Shown here: in pieces, positions 20,587 to 28,843 of the stretch
Position numbering within the stretch: position 1 is the stretch's first letter
Layout: every line of letters starts with the position of its first letter
Source: Candidatus Binatia bacterium
GTDB lineage: Bacteria > Desulfobacterota > Binatia > HRBIN30
Reading direction: 5' to 3'
Length of the DNA: 64,000 nt
NCBI GenBank assembly: GCA_023150935.1
Contig: JAKLJW010000001.1
Location: 329,877 to 393,876 of the forward strand
Position numbers and translations under genes: made by a program
Notes under the pieces: generated by a model
What the model was told of the DNA's origin: nothing
The model's database searches: none
Seen by the model: the letters and a program-made list of their open reading frames with translations, nothing else

Positions 20587-21518
20587 AGTGCGCCGACCGC
20601 TGCCGCGGCGGCCTCCGGGTCTTCGCCCGGCGTGCAGCGTATGCCCGGGGCGATGCGTTTGACCAGCCCCGTCAGCACGCGACCGGGACCCACCTCGATG
20701 GCCGCCGTGCAGCCGAGCGCGGCCAGCGTTTCGATCGATTCTTCCCACCGTACCGGGTTGACGACCTGTTGGACGAGAAGCTCCTTCGTCCGCGCCGGGT
20801 CGGTGCAGGGCCGGGCTTCCACGTTGACGATCACCGGGCAGCGGGGCGCCGTTACCGTCACCGGGGCGAGGGCCCGGGCCAGCCGCTCGGCGGCCGGAGC
20901 CATCAGGCTGCAATGGAAGGGGGCGCTGACCGGCAAAGACAGCGCCCGCCGGGCACCCCTCTCGGTCGCGATGCGCATCCCCCGTTCGACCGCTTCACGG
21001 TGGCCCGCAATGACGATCTGGCCGCCGCCGTTCAGATTGGCCGGGCTGACCACCTGTCCCCGGGCAGCGTCCCGGCAGACGGCGTCCACCGCCGCTCGAT
21101 CCAGTCCGAGCACGGCGGCCATCGCACCGACACCGGGCGGGACGGCCTCCTGCATGGCGCGCCCACGCTCCCTGACGAGGCGCACGGCATCCGTGAAGGC
21201 GAGCGAACCGGCGGCGACCAGAGCGCTGAACTCTCCCAGGCTGTGCCCGGCCACCCAGGCGGGACGGAGGCCGAAGTCCGCTTCGAGCACGCCCGCCGTT
21301 GCGCAGCCGACGGTTAGGAGAGCCGGCTGAGTGTTTGCGGTCAGCGTAAGCTCTTCCAGTGGTCCCTCGAAGCACAGGCGCGACAGGCTGAAGCCGAGGA
21401 TGTCGTCGGCGGCGGCAAACACCTCCCGTGCCCGCGGGAAGCGGGCACACAGGTCCGCCCCCATGCCGACGGCCTGAGATCCCTGACCGGGGAACAGAAA
21501 GGCGACTGGCGGAGGCAT
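20583..21518 (-). CDS. fabD: Malonyl-CoA:ACP transacylase
   Basis: 311 residues. FLFPGQGSQAVGMG, nucleophile Ser93 in GHSLGEFSAL, the Arg in RERGRAMQ that binds the malonyl carboxylate, and the catalytic His in SAPFHCSLM. Loads malonyl groups onto ACP for chain elongation. It follows rpmF directly, where plsX and fabH usually stand in proteobacterial clusters. Confidence 0.95.
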   Translation of the reverse strand: MPPPVAFLFPGQGSQAVGMGADLCARFPRAREVFAAADDILGFSLSRLCFEGPLEELTLTANTQPALLTVGCATAGVLEADFGLRPAWVAGHSLGEFSALVAAGSLAFTDAVRLVRERGRAMQEAVPPGVGAMAAVLGLDRAAVDAVCRDAARGQVVSPANLNGGGQIVIAGHREAVERGMRIATERGARRALSLPVSAPFHCSLMAPAAERLARALAPVTVTAPRCPVIVNVEARPCTDPARTKELLVQQVVNPVRWEESIETLAALGCTAAIEVGPGRVLTGLVKRIAPGIRCTPGEDPEAAAAAVGAL

Positions 21519-21542
21519 CGAAACCGGCAGCGGCGAGGCGGA

Positions 21543-21722
21543 CTAGTCGGCGACCTCGATGATCTTACGGCCGCGGTACGTTCCGCAGTGCGGGCAGGCG
21601 TGGTGCATGACGGTGGACTCGCCACACTCCGGGCAAGTGATGACGTTCGGGGCCGTCAGTGCATCGTGGGCCCGCCGCTTGTTCTTCTTCGACTTCGAGG
21701 TCCGGCGTTTCGGTAAAGGCAT
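21543..21722 (-). CDS. rpmF: 50S ribosomal protein L32
   Basis: 59 residues from ATG 21722. N-terminus MPLPKRRTSKSKKNKRRAHD is classical L32, followed by the zinc ribbon CPECGES and CPHCGTYRGRKII. Part of the widespread yceD-rpmF-fab arrangement that ties ribosome and lipid synthesis. Confidence 0.97.
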   Translation of the reverse strand: MPLPKRRTSKSKKNKRRAHDALTAPNVITCPECGESTVMHHACPHCGTYRGRKIIEVAD

Positions 21723-21862
21723 GACGTGGTCTCCTTGGGGCGCGCCGCAAACCGCGCGCCGCAGATCATATGTGTCGCCGGATACCCGATCCGGGCGACG
21801 TTGCGCGCGCAAATGGGCAGGGATGGTCGGCCATGACGAATGCGTTGGCGCCGCCGCGACGC

Positions 21863-22390
21863 TCAGTGCGCCGCCTTTCCCGCCCTGACCGGCGCCAGAC
21901 GGAGCGCGGGATTGGCGGCGGGACAGGCGCAGGGGGCGTTGTTCAGATTCGCACCGCAGTGCGCACAAAGTCCCTTGCATGCCTCGTTGCAGAGCGGGCG
22001 GGTCGGCAGGGCCAGCACGATGCGTTCGCAGACGATGGGTGTGAGGTCGATTTCGTCTGCGGCGTAGTAATCGAGATCGATCGACTCGCCTTCCTCGGGG
22101 TTGCTCGGCTTCCATGCCGCCGGCACGAGGACCGTGGAGAAGTCGGTGGCCAGCGGGAAATTGTAGTCCTCCAGGCAACGTGCGCAGTGGCCGACGACCT
22201 GACCGGTGACGTGCCCTTGCAGGAAGAGCTCGGCTCCGGCGCGGTAGTAATCGAGTTGCACGTGCGCCGTACCCGGAAAATCGAAGTCGCAGACGGCACC
22301 GTGGGTCAGATCGGCTGTCAGGTGTGCCATCGGTTCCTCGAATTGTAGCCGCTTCGGCTCCTCCTCGATGTTGTGGATATTGAGTTTCAT
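21863..22390 (-). CDS. yceD: YceD / DUF177 family protein (23S rRNA accumulation)
   Basis: 175 residues from ATG 22390. DUF177 signature GHCARCLEDYNFPLATDFS, the central ESIDLDYYAADEIDL, and the C-terminal cysteine-rich LCNEACKGLCAHCGANLN. YceD is needed for normal 23S rRNA levels in E. coli and is nearly always upstream of rpmF, as here (140 nt). First gene of the operon; a good promoter lies 22-57 nt upstream. Confidence 0.9.
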   Translation of the reverse strand: MKLNIHNIEEEPKRLQFEEPMAHLTADLTHGAVCDFDFPGTAHVQLDYYRAGAELFLQGHVTGQVVGHCARCLEDYNFPLATDFSTVLVPAAWKPSNPEEGESIDLDYYAADEIDLTPIVCERIVLALPTRPLCNEACKGLCAHCGANLNNAPCACPAANPALRLAPVRAGKAAH

Positions 22391-22418
22391 GGACGAGCCG
22401 GCGACCGATAAGGACGCC

Positions 22419-22447
22419 GTTTTAACGGAGGCCCCCCCCATCGTCAA
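22419..22447 (-). promoter_or_regulatory. Sigma-70 promoter of the yceD-rpmF-fab operon
   Basis: Reading the minus strand: TTGACG (22447-22442), a 17-nt spacer, and TAAAAC (22424-22419). Transcription would start near 22412, giving a ~20-nt leader before the yceD ATG at 22390. Confidence 0.55.
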
Positions 22448-22538
22448 GGCGACTTGGGGACGGCGGAGGCGCTGCAAAGCACGGGCTGACAGTTAGTTGC
22501 CGTTGCCGGCGTGGTGGTACTGGGGTAAGCCGCAGCGC

Positions 22539-23390
22539 ATGGACGTACGGAGGCTGACGGGAAAGACAGTCCTGGTTACCGGTGCGGCGAGCGGCATCGG
22601 AAGAGCGACGGCGCTGGCGTTCGCACGGCGTGGCGCCCGCCTGGCGATATGCGATCTCGACGAGGCCGGATTGGCCGAGACGGCAAAGCGCACCCGCGAT
22701 CTTGGCGGCGAGGTGCTGGTGCGTCGGGTCGACGTCGCCCGGAGCGAAGAGATGCAGGCTCTGGCCGAGACAGTCCATTCCGAGGTTGGTGTGCTCGATA
22801 TCCTCATGAACAACGCCGGCGTGGCGATCGGCGGCGGCTTCTTGCACACGGGACTCGACGACTGGAACTGGATCGTCAACATCAACCTCATGGGCGTGGT
22901 GTATGGCTGCCACTTCTTCCTGCCGCGCATGGTGGAACGCGGCCGCGGGGGGCATGTGGTCAACGTGTCGTCCGCGGCCGGCTACGTCGCCGGCGAAGCC
23001 ATGGCCGCCTACGCGACGACGAAGTTCGCCGTGCTCGGTCTGTCCGAGGCTCTGCGCGCCGAACTCGTACGCCATGGTATCGGCGTGACCGCCGTGTGTC
23101 CCGGTATCATTAATACGCCGATAACCCGCAACGCGCGCATGCTCGGACCCGGGGGGATGGCGGCGATTCAGGACGAGGTGATCGCCATGTATCAGCGACG
23201 CGGCTATACGGCGGAGCGCGTGGCCGAGAACATCTTACGGGCCGTGCAGCGCAACCGCGCGGTGGCCCCGATCTCGCCGGAAGCGTGGGCCATGTACTAC
23301 GCCAAACGCTTCGCCCCGGGGCTGCTGGCACGCCTCGGCGCGCGGCTCACCGCACGCATGACGGCACGCGTGGCCGGCGGCGGCGCCTAG
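22539..23390 (+). CDS. Short-chain dehydrogenase/reductase
   Basis: 283 residues from ATG 22539. Classical SDR: VTGAASGIGRATA, NNAGVAIGGG, serine in VNVSSAAGY, catalytic Tyr-x-x-x-Lys in YATTKFAVLG. The C-terminal extension (residues ~230-283, FAPGLLARLGARLTARMTARV) is Arg-rich and resembles membrane-associated SDRs acting on lipids or retinoids. Substrate unknown. Divergent from yceD, alone on its strand. Confidence 0.8.
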   Translation: MDVRRLTGKTVLVTGAASGIGRATALAFARRGARLAICDLDEAGLAETAKRTRDLGGEVLVRRVDVARSEEMQALAETVHSEVGVLDILMNNAGVAIGGGFLHTGLDDWNWIVNINLMGVVYGCHFFLPRMVERGRGGHVVNVSSAAGYVAGEAMAAYATTKFAVLGLSEALRAELVRHGIGVTAVCPGIINTPITRNARMLGPGGMAAIQDEVIAMYQRRGYTAERVAENILRAVQRNRAVAPISPEAWAMYYAKRFAPGLLARLGARLTARMTARVAGGGA

Positions 23391-23490
23391 CATAGTTCCG
23401 AGGGACATTCCCCGGGTCACCAAGGAGCGCCTTACTCAACCGGCCGCGAACCCGGACCGGCATTGGCGCCAAACGTCATCGGTACCGCGG

Positions 23491-24510
23491 TCAGTCCTCC
23501 GCCAGACCCAGACGTTTCTCGATCCGCCGCAAGCGGCGCAGCACATCCGGTAGCCGCGGCCAGGCGGCGACATAGCGACGCCAGGTGCGCACCGGGACGG
23601 CCGGAGTGCCGCCAACAATGGCGCCGGCGTCGACATCGTTGTGAACCCCCGACTGCGCGGCAATCTGCACACCGTCGCCGACGGTGAGGTGTCCACCGAT
23701 ACCTACCTGGCCACCCATCCGGACCCCTTGACCGACCCTGGTACTGCCGGAGAGCCCGACCTGAGCGGCCAGCGCCGACCACTCCCCGATGGTGCAGCCA
23801 TGCGCCACCATGACGAGGTTATCGAGCTTGACGCCGCGGCCGAGCCGCGTGGCGCCGATGGCGGCCCGATCGACGGTCGCGTTCTCCCCGATTTCGACAT
23901 CGTCTTCCAGAACCACGGTGCCGGCCTGGACGATTTTGCGCGGGACGCCGTCGGCACCGATCGTGTATCCGAAGCCATCGCCACCGATAACCGCGCCCGT
24001 GTGTACGATCGCGCGGTGGCCGATGCGCACGTTCTCCCGGATCACCGCGTGCGCGTAGGCGCGAAAATCGTCCCCGATCCTTACCCCGGGGTACAGCACC
24101 ACGTGCGGGTCGAGTTGGGCGCGGGCGCCGAGCACGCAGTGGGCGCCGACCACGACATACGGGCCGATAGTTGCGTCGGGGCCGATCCGAGCCGACGGAT
24201 CGATCGCCGCGGTCGGGTGGATGCCCTCGGCAAACGCCGGGGCCGGCGCGTGGAACAACGGTATGGCCGCGGCGAACGCGGCATAAGGGTCAGCCGCCCG
24301 CAGCGAGGGGATGCCGACCTCGGGATCGCTCGGGGCGAGGATAACCGCGGCGGCGCGGGTGTTGGCGAGGTATTGCCGATAGCGCGGGTTGGCGACGAAC
24401 GTGAGCGTCCCCGGCTCCGCGTCCTCGACCGGCGACAGTCCGCCGATCTCGACGTCCCCGTTGCCGCGCAACTCGCAACCGATTCTGCCGGCGATGTCTC
24501 TCAACTTCAT
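23491..24510 (-). CDS. lpxD: UDP-3-O-acylglucosamine N-acyltransferase
   Basis: 339 residues. An N-terminal uridine-binding domain (residues 1-~100) precedes a left-handed beta helix of hexapeptide repeats (IGPDATIGPYVVVGAH). The catalytic histidine lies in NLVMVAHGCTIGEW. Third step of lipid A synthesis, so the cell makes a lipopolysaccharide outer membrane. The gene stands alone, away from lpxA, lpxB or bamA. Divergent from hisI. Confidence 0.93.
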   Translation of the reverse strand: MKLRDIAGRIGCELRGNGDVEIGGLSPVEDAEPGTLTFVANPRYRQYLANTRAAAVILAPSDPEVGIPSLRAADPYAAFAAAIPLFHAPAPAFAEGIHPTAAIDPSARIGPDATIGPYVVVGAHCVLGARAQLDPHVVLYPGVRIGDDFRAYAHAVIRENVRIGHRAIVHTGAVIGGDGFGYTIGADGVPRKIVQAGTVVLEDDVEIGENATVDRAAIGATRLGRGVKLDNLVMVAHGCTIGEWSALAAQVGLSGSTRVGQGVRMGGQVGIGGHLTVGDGVQIAAQSGVHNDVDAGAIVGGTPAVPVRTWRRYVAAWPRLPDVLRRLRRIEKRLGLAED

Positions 24511-24564
24511 GCGTGCTCCTCCAGCGCCGGTGGACCTTACCGGGGTTGGCGGGGAGCGGCAAAT

Positions 24565-24626
24565 CGTGTGCGGTCCGCGCGGTCACGTTGCACCGTGTAC
24601 GCCGCGCGTGTAAGGAACCGCACACG
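24565..24626 (+). promoter_or_regulatory. Nested hairpin immediately upstream of hisI
   Basis: Three nested perfect stems: CGTGTGCGGT (24565-24574) with ACCGCACACG (24617-24626), CGCGCGG (24576-24582) with CCGCGCG (24602-24608), and CACG (24584-24587) with CGTG (24594-24597). The base of the element is six bases from the hisI ATG, so if transcribed it would fold over the ribosome-binding region. No His-rich leader peptide is visible. Confidence 0.5.
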
Positions 24627-24632
24627 GGATAG

Positions 24633-25019
24633 ATGACCATGCAGACTCCGAACTTCGAGAAACGCGGCGGCCTCGTGCCGGTGGTTGCCCAGGACGCCGA
24701 CACCGGCGAAGTGCTCATGCTCGCTTACATGAACGAGGACGCGTGGGCGGAAACCCTGGCAACGGGTACCGCCTGCTACTACAGCACTTCACGGCGCTCT
24801 CTCTGGCGCAAAGGGGAAACCTCGGGCCATGTGCAGCAGGTGAAGGAAATTCGCGTCGACTGCGATGCCGATGCGGTGCTGCTCAAGGTTCGGCAGGTCG
24901 GTGGCGCCGCCTGCCACGAAGGCTACAAGAGTTGCTTTTTCCGCAAGGTCGACGGCGACGACTGGCGTGTGGTCGAGAGCCGCGTTGTCGATCCGGACGT
25001 GTTGTACGGCAAGAAGTGA
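24633..25019 (+). CDS. hisI: Phosphoribosyl-AMP cyclohydrolase
   Basis: 128 residues, monofunctional HisI without the HisE domain. [44 protein letters not shown] and the metal-binding Cys motif [11 protein letters not shown]. Opens the imidazole-forming ring in histidine synthesis. A second in-frame ATG is at 24639. Start lies at the base of a nested hairpin; hisG follows after 27 nt. Confidence 0.95.
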   Translation: MTMQTPNFEKRGGLVPVVAQDADTGEVLMLAYMNEDAWAETLATGTACYYSTSRRSLWRKGETSGHVQQVKEIRVDCDADAVLLKVRQVGGAACHEGYKSCFFRKVDGDDWRVVESRVVDPDVLYGKK

Positions 25020-25046
25020 GAACCGGGCTCGCGCAGGACGCCACGT

Positions 25047-25937
25047 ATGGAAACACTCAGCCTTGGCATTCCGAAGGGGAGCCTTCAGGACTTGACTGTC
25101 GAGCTGTTCCGCAAGGCCGGCTGGAGGGTGCAGGTTTCGGAGCGCAGCTATTTTCCCACGATCGACGACGAGAATATCCGCTGCTCGCTGGTACGCGCGC
25201 AGGAGATCTCGCGCTACATCGAGGATGGTACGCTGGACGCCGGCATTACCGGTAAGGACTGGATTCTCGAGAACGACTCGACCGTGCAGGTGGTCTGCGA
25301 TCTCGTCTATTCGAAGGCAAGCTTCCGGCCAACCCGCTGGGTGCTGGTCGTGCCGGAAGACTCGCCGGTCCGGCGCCCCGAGGATCTGGTGGGCAAGCGC
25401 ATTGCAACCGAGCTGGTCAATTACACGCGCCGGTACTTTGCCGCCATCGAGACCCCGGTTGAGGTCGAGTTCTCCTGGGGCGCGACCGAGGCGAAGGCGG
25501 CCGGTGGGCTCGTCGATGCGATCGTGGAGGTGACCGAGACTGGAAGTACCATTCGCGCCAACCGATTGCGCATCGTCTGCGAGCTCTTCCAGTCGAACCC
25601 GCAGCTCATTGCCAACCGGGCCGCGTGGGAGGTGCCATGGAAGCGGCAGAAGATCGAGCAGATCAGTTTGCTCGTGCAAGGTGCGCTGGCGGCCGAGGGT
25701 AAGGTGGGCATCAAGCTGAACGTAGCCGGGGCCAACCTGCAGGCGGTCATCGCCCTGCTCCCGAGCCTGACGGCGCCGACGGTGGCGCCGCTGTACCAGT
25801 CGGGGCAACTGCAAGGCGTGGAATGGTACGCCGTAGAGACCGTCATTTCCGAACACACCGTGCGCGAGTTGATTCCGGAGCTGCGCCGCGCGGGAGCGGT
25901 GGGCATTCTCGAGTATCCGCTGAACAAGATCGTCTAG
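25047..25937 (+). CDS. hisG: ATP phosphoribosyltransferase, long form
   Basis: 296 residues, the long form with the C-terminal regulatory domain, so HisZ is not required. [32 protein letters not shown], and the PRPP-binding [14 protein letters not shown]. The last ~75 residues ([26 protein letters not shown]) form the ACT-like domain that senses histidine. First committed step of histidine synthesis. Confidence 0.95.
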   Translation: METLSLGIPKGSLQDLTVELFRKAGWRVQVSERSYFPTIDDENIRCSLVRAQEISRYIEDGTLDAGITGKDWILENDSTVQVVCDLVYSKASFRPTRWVLVVPEDSPVRRPEDLVGKRIATELVNYTRRYFAAIETPVEVEFSWGATEAKAAGGLVDAIVEVTETGSTIRANRLRIVCELFQSNPQLIANRAAWEVPWKRQKIEQISLLVQGALAAEGKVGIKLNVAGANLQAVIALLPSLTAPTVAPLYQSGQLQGVEWYAVETVISEHTVRELIPELRRAGAVGILEYPLNKIV

Positions 25938-25948
25938 GGGCACAGCGG

Positions 25949-26311
25949 ATGCCTGCCGCCGGTGTCGCAATGCTGTCTGCGGGCGTGCTCGTTCTTGGCC
26001 TCGTGCTCCCGGCCTGCAGTCCCGAACACGCCGAGCGCCGAGCGCGCGCTGCCGCAGAAACGATGCGGGACTCGCTGCCCGACATCGACGGCGCCGGGCG
26101 GGCGCAGCGTATATCTCCGGAAGTCATTCGCAACGCGCAGCGCCAGCTCGGGGCGCTGCACGAGTACCACGGCGAAATCAGCGGCGAGCTCGACGCGGTG
26201 ACCATCAACGCGATCCAGGCCTTCCAGCGTACCCAGGGCCTGCACGACGATGGCGTCCTCGACGCCCGCACGCGCGAACGGCTCGCCGCCGCGACTAACA
26301 CGCCGCCGTGA
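25949..26311 (+). CDS. Putative lipoprotein with peptidoglycan-binding domain
   Basis: 120 residues from ATG 25949. A signal sequence ends in the lipobox-like LVLPAC, predicting lipid attachment at the cysteine. The C-terminal ~60 residues are a peptidoglycan-binding domain (VIRNAQRQLGALHEYHGEISG, AIQAFQRTQGLHDDGVLDART). Probably anchors outer membrane to cell wall. It is 11 nt after hisG and its stop overlaps the GT2 start (TGATG), so it may be read through from hisIG. Confidence 0.75.
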   Translation: MPAAGVAMLSAGVLVLGLVLPACSPEHAERRARAAAETMRDSLPDIDGAGRAQRISPEVIRNAQRQLGALHEYHGEISGELDAVTINAIQAFQRTQGLHDDGVLDARTRERLAAATNTPP

Positions 26312-27390
26312 TGCCGCGCTCCCGCGGCCGCCCGCCCGCCGTTCCGCTCGCCCCGGGGACTGCTCATGGCCGCGGCGTCGGACCTGCCGGGCTCACGGTG
26401 TCCATCCTCCTGCCGTCGTACAACGCTGCGCCGACGCTGGCCGCTTGCCTGCGCAGCGTGCAACGACAAACGCTCGCCGATTGGGAGTGCGTGCTCGTTG
26501 ACGACGGGTCGACCGACAGCACCGCGGCGGTGCTGCACGAAGCCGCCCGAGGCGATCCGCGCTTCGTCGTCATCGGGCGGCCTCACTGCGGTGTCGTAGC
26601 GGCGTTGAACGCCGGTCTGGCGGCGTGTCGCGGTCGGTTCGTTGCCCGCATGGACGCCGACGACCTTATGCACCGTGACCGGCTGGCGCAGCAGGTCGCC
26701 GCGCTGACGGCCGATGCGGGGCTGGCCGCGACGGCCTGCCGGGTGCGGGTGTTTCCGCGCGCCGGACTGCGCGCCGGACGGCGGGCCTACGAGGCGTGGT
26801 TAAACGCGATGGAAAGGCCGGAGGAGGTTGCCGCCAACGCCTACGTGGAATGCCCCGTGGCCCATCCAACCTTGATGGTGCGGGGCGACGTCCTGCGCCG
26901 CTCGGGCTATCGCGCCTGCGGTTGGCCCGAGGACTACGATCTTGTTCTCAGGCTTCTCGAAGCGGGGCACGCGATCGGTGTCGTGCCGCGCCGTCTGTTG
27001 AGTTGGCGCGACCACCCGGCGCGACTGTCGCGGACCGCTCCGGAGTACGACCTCTCGCGGTTCACCGCGTGCAAGGCGGCATTCCTCGCCCGCGGGTTTC
27101 TCGCGGCGACGGAGGAGTACGCTCTCTGGGGCTACGGCGGAACGGGGCGCGCGCTGACGCGGGCCTTGCGGGCGCACGGCAAGCGGCCCGCATACATCGT
27201 GGAAGTGCATGCGGGACGCCTCGGCCAGGCGATTCACGGGGCACCGGTGGTGCCTCCCGCGGCGTTACCGGACTTACCATGGCGCCCCCTCGTCGTGTCG
27301 GTGGCGGGCGTCATGCCGCGCACGCAGATCCGTGCCGCACTTGTAGGCATGGGCCGAGTGGAACTCCGCGACTTCGTCTGCGCGGCTTGA
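26311..27390 (+). CDS. Glycosyltransferase family 2 with C-terminal Rossmann-like domain
   Basis: 359 residues from ATG 26311. GT2 domain: SILLPSYNAAPTLAACL, VDDGSTDS, and the DxD motif ARMDADDLM; WPEDYDLVLRL near residue 210. After residue ~265 a separate segment, LWGYGGTGRALTRALRAHGK, then GQAIHGAPVVPPAAL, looks like the nucleotide-binding half of PglD-type sugar acyltransferases. A two-domain surface-polysaccharide enzyme is likely; the acceptor is unknown. Confidence 0.75.
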   Translation: MPRSRGRPPAVPLAPGTAHGRGVGPAGLTVSILLPSYNAAPTLAACLRSVQRQTLADWECVLVDDGSTDSTAAVLHEAARGDPRFVVIGRPHCGVVAALNAGLAACRGRFVARMDADDLMHRDRLAQQVAALTADAGLAATACRVRVFPRAGLRAGRRAYEAWLNAMERPEEVAANAYVECPVAHPTLMVRGDVLRRSGYRACGWPEDYDLVLRLLEAGHAIGVVPRRLLSWRDHPARLSRTAPEYDLSRFTACKAAFLARGFLAATEEYALWGYGGTGRALTRALRAHGKRPAYIVEVHAGRLGQAIHGAPVVPPAALPDLPWRPLVVSVAGVMPRTQIRAALVGMGRVELRDFVCAA

Positions 27391-27392
27391 CA

Positions 27393-27408
27393 CCGCGCGA
27401 AAGCGCGG
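27393..27408 (+). terminator. GNRA-capped hairpin just after the GT2 stop
   Basis: CCGCGC-GAAA-GCGCGG, a 6-bp GC stem with a GAAA tetraloop starting two bases after the stop codon. There is no U-tract, so it may be a weak or factor-assisted terminator or a 3'-end stabiliser. Confidence 0.45.
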
Positions 27409-27466
27409 AAACGACCTGGAGGCAGGAGTGTTGCGAGGACTTTTATCGTGCCTTGGGCCGGCCGCG

Positions 27467-27492
27467 GGAACTTTCGGGCTTCCGCTTTCGTC
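27467..27492 (+). promoter_or_regulatory. ECF-type promoter of the sigma/anti-sigma/RND cluster
   Basis: GGAAC(TT) at 27467-27473 and CGTC at 27489-27492, 17 nt between GGAAC and CGTC, match the consensus recognised by many ECF sigma factors. Transcription would start near 27498-27500, three to five bases before the sigma gene ATG at 27503. It suggests autoregulation and a near-leaderless message. Confidence 0.6.
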
Positions 27493-27502
27493 ATAGGGGT
27501 AG

Positions 27503-28039
27503 ATGGCCCGGCGCTCGTATCCTGACTTCTCCTCCCTGGCGCTCTCGTACCTGGAGGAATTGACCGCCTATGCCAGAAGGCTGTCGCGCAACGCCTGGGA
27601 CGCCGACGACTTGGTCCAGGCGACCTACGAGCGGGCGTTTCGGGGCTGGAAAGGGCTGCGCGAGCCGGCGCGCTGTCGTGCCTGGCTGTTTCGGATTGCA
27701 CGAAATCTGCATCTCGACCGGGTTCGTACAGCCACGGCCCGACCCGAGATCCACCTCGTCGAATCCGGTTACCCGGAGGCCGATGCGGCCGTGATTTCGC
27801 CCGAAGCGGTCGAGCGCCTGTCCGCCAGGGAGCTGGAGGCCGCACTGGCCCGGCTTCCGGAGGAGCAACGACACGTGGTTTTGCTCTGTGACCTCTGGGG
27901 TTTTCCGTACGACGAAATTGCCGAGATTGCCGGCGTGCCCGTGGGGACGGTGCGCTCCCGTATCGCCCGCGGGCGTCTGGCCCTGTCGAAACTCCTGATT
28001 GAGGGCGGGAATCGTGCCCGGAGACGAGGACCATCATGA
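27503..28039 (+). CDS. ECF RNA polymerase sigma factor
   Basis: 178 residues. Region 2: DADDLVQATYERAFRGW and WLFRIARNLHLDRVR. Region 4: LPEEQRHVVLLCDLWGF with helix-turn-helix EIAEIAGVPVGTVRSRI. No extra C-terminal domain. The gene follows its own ECF-type promoter and overlaps the anti-sigma gene by four bases (ATGA), so it likely regulates itself and the RND genes downstream. Confidence 0.9.
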   Translation: MARRSYPDFSSLALSYLEELTAYARRLSRNAWDADDLVQATYERAFRGWKGLREPARCRAWLFRIARNLHLDRVRTATARPEIHLVESGYPEADAAVISPEAVERLSARELEAALARLPEEQRHVVLLCDLWGFPYDEIAEIAGVPVGTVRSRIARGRLALSKLLIEGGNRARRRGPS

Positions 28040-28758
28040 CCTGCTCCGAGCGCAGCGAAGCGATCTCCGCTCATCTGGACGGCGAACTGGCCGGCCATGA
28101 AGTGGCAGCATTGGAAACCCATCTCGCGTCTTGTGGCACCTGTCGGCGACAGCTCGACGGTCTTCGCGCCTTGAAGCATGCCGTGGCCCGGGTGGAAGGT
28201 CGTACCGCGCCTCCCGAGGCCGTTCTCGCTCGCGTCGAGGCGCTGCGGCTGCGGCGAGAGACCGGGTGGACGGGATTTCGCGTTGCCGTGGCGGCGGCGG
28301 CTGTAATGGTCGTCGCGGTAGGCGCGCTCTTTCTCGCTCGTCCTTCGTTTCTGCCTTACGACCAGCGCTCGCTCCCGGCGGAACTCATTGCGGATCATCT
28401 CCGCTCGGCTCCGGACATCATGCCCGCGGAGATCGCTTCCGGGAATCGCCTCGACGTTGCAGCTTTCTTTCGCACCAAGGTGCCTTTCGATCCCGTGGTC
28501 CCCCGGCTCGGCCCTGCGAGCCTGGTCGGCGGCCGAGTTTGCAAGGTCGAGGGACGCAAGGTGCAGCTTCTCTTCTACGAGCTCGACGGTCGCCACCTTT
28601 CCCTTTACGTGTCCGACCGCCCGGCGGCGATGAAGAGCTGTCATGACGACGGCGAGCACAGCGTCTGCCAGAGGCAGCTCGCCGGGCTCTCCTTGATACT
28701 CGTCGGCAAGGGGCAGGAAAGCGAGATGAGCCGGCTCCTTGACGAGGCGACTTTGTGA
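28036..28758 (+). CDS. Membrane anti-sigma factor with zinc-finger (ZAS) domain
   Basis: 240 residues. N-terminal ZAS motif with His29, Cys33 and Cys36 (ETHLASCGTC) that holds the sigma factor. One membrane helix (~80-102, AVAAAAVMVVAVGALFLA). A periplasmic domain of ~135 residues contains three cysteines (GRVCKVEG, MKSCHDDG, HSVCQRQL) and could sense metals or redox state. Translationally coupled to the sigma gene; the RND permease starts 85 nt downstream. Confidence 0.85.
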   Translation: MTCSERSEAISAHLDGELAGHEVAALETHLASCGTCRRQLDGLRALKHAVARVEGRTAPPEAVLARVEALRLRRETGWTGFRVAVAAAAVMVVAVGALFLARPSFLPYDQRSLPAELIADHLRSAPDIMPAEIASGNRLDVAAFFRTKVPFDPVVPRLGPASLVGGRVCKVEGRKVQLLFYELDGRHLSLYVSDRPAAMKSCHDDGEHSVCQRQLAGLSLILVGKGQESEMSRLLDEATL

Positions 28759-28843
28759 GACGTGTCCGGCGGGATAACGCGCCCCGACTCGCGTGCCATC
28801 CGGCGGGCAAGCCCGACGACGTGGGCGTCAGAAAGGCAGCGCC

